Origin: Melaminivora alkalimesophila
GTDB lineage: Bacteria > Pseudomonadota > Gammaproteobacteria > Burkholderiales > Burkholderiaceae_C
Reading direction: 5' to 3'
Assembly (NCBI RefSeq): GCF_000282995.1
Contig: NZ_ALEE01000642.1
Location: forward strand, 1-6,240
DNA length: 6,240 bases
Positions 5,995 through 6,240 of the stretch are shown piece after piece. The notes beneath the pieces were generated by a model that was not told the origin of the DNA, did not search any database, and was given only the letters and a program-made list of their open reading frames with translations. The translations under genes were made by a program, and so were the position numbers. The number at the start of each line of letters is the position of its first letter. The stretch's first letter is position 1.

Positions 5995-6240
5995 ATGTCC
6001 GACCGGCCCTCTCCTCCTGCGCCCGCTTCTCCCGTCCCTCGCGCCCGCCCGCGCCTGAGCCTGAGTGCAGCGCCCCGGCCGGCGAGCGCGCCGGCGTCCG
6101 GCCGCGCCCGGTCGTCCCGCCCCGCGGCGCCGCAGGGCGCGCAGGTGCCCGCGGGTGCCCAGCGCCTGAACAAGCGCATGGCGGAGCTCGGCCTGTGCTC
6201 GCGCCGCGAGGCGGACGAGTGGATCGCGCGCGGCTGGGGG
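5995..6240 (+). CDS. RsuA/RluB/RluF-type rRNA pseudouridine synthase, N-terminal part (partial)
   Basis: The frame is open from ATG 5995 to the window end (82 codons) and continues beyond it. Residues 1-55 are a low-complexity extension rich in Pro, Ala, Arg and Ser. From about residue 56, QRLNKRMAELGLCSRREADEWIARGWG is the start of an S4 RNA-binding domain, in the form found at the N-terminus of RsuA/RluB/RluE/RluF pseudouridine synthases, which convert specific uridines of ribosomal RNA to pseudouridine. The catalytic domain with its Asp lies outside the window, so the exact member and target base cannot be named, and a stand-alone S4 protein is not fully excluded. It begins 40 bases after the regulator stop, with its own candidate promoter and no Shine-Dalgarno site. 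It is probably not functionally linked to the transporter operon. Confidence 0.8.
   Translation, partial: MSDRPSPPAPASPVPRARPRLSLSAAPRPASAPASGRARSSRPAAPQGAQVPAGAQRLNKRMAELGLCSRREADEWIARGWG

Noticed and set aside
4890..6179. Upstream extension of the ligase frame to 1074 residues
   Set aside because: The extension runs antisense through the regulator gene, has low-complexity content, and the ligase has a clear ribosome site and family-like N-terminus at 4889.

Overview
The window looks like chromosomal DNA from a high-GC betaproteobacterium, most likely Burkholderiales of the Comamonadaceae type (Acidovorax, Variovorax or Delftia relatives). The basis is the strong G/C preference at third codon positions, the protein flavour, and the pairing of an acyl-CoA synthetase gene with a Liv-type ABC transporter. 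The genus is inferred, not shown.

Layout. From 4889 down to 1, the minus strand carries a tightly packed, co-directional set: an AMP-forming acyl-CoA synthetase (2955-4889), a LivG-type ATPase (2146-2931), a LivH-type permease (1200-2129), a LivM-type permease (94-1170), and the first 13 codons of a secreted protein (1-40) that is almost certainly the periplasmic substrate-binding protein. The gaps are 23, 16, 29 and 53 bases with no visible terminator, so this reads as one operon. The second ATPase (LivF) that such transporters normally need is not in the window.

A 264-base intergenic region (4890-5153) separates this operon from a divergent Crp/Fnr-family regulator on the plus strand (5154-5954). 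It holds an inverted repeat and a repeated CCTNAGG palindrome, which are good candidates for the regulator's operator. Downstream, from 5995 to the window end, is the 5' part of a gene for an RsuA/RluB/RluF-type rRNA pseudouridine synthase. It has a long Pro/Ala/Arg-rich N-terminal extension and appears to be transcribed without a leader.

How the genes may work together (inference): the binding protein, LivH/LivM and the ATPases import a small carboxylic acid, the ligase activates it as a CoA thioester, and the divergent regulator controls the operon in response to the substrate or metabolic state. The ligase makes a fatty, aromatic or other carboxylic acid more likely as substrate than a branched-chain amino acid. 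No RNA genes, mobile elements, CRISPR arrays or broken genes were seen. The gene types are all known. The least explained parts are the control region, the altered recognition helix of the regulator and the transporter's true substrate.
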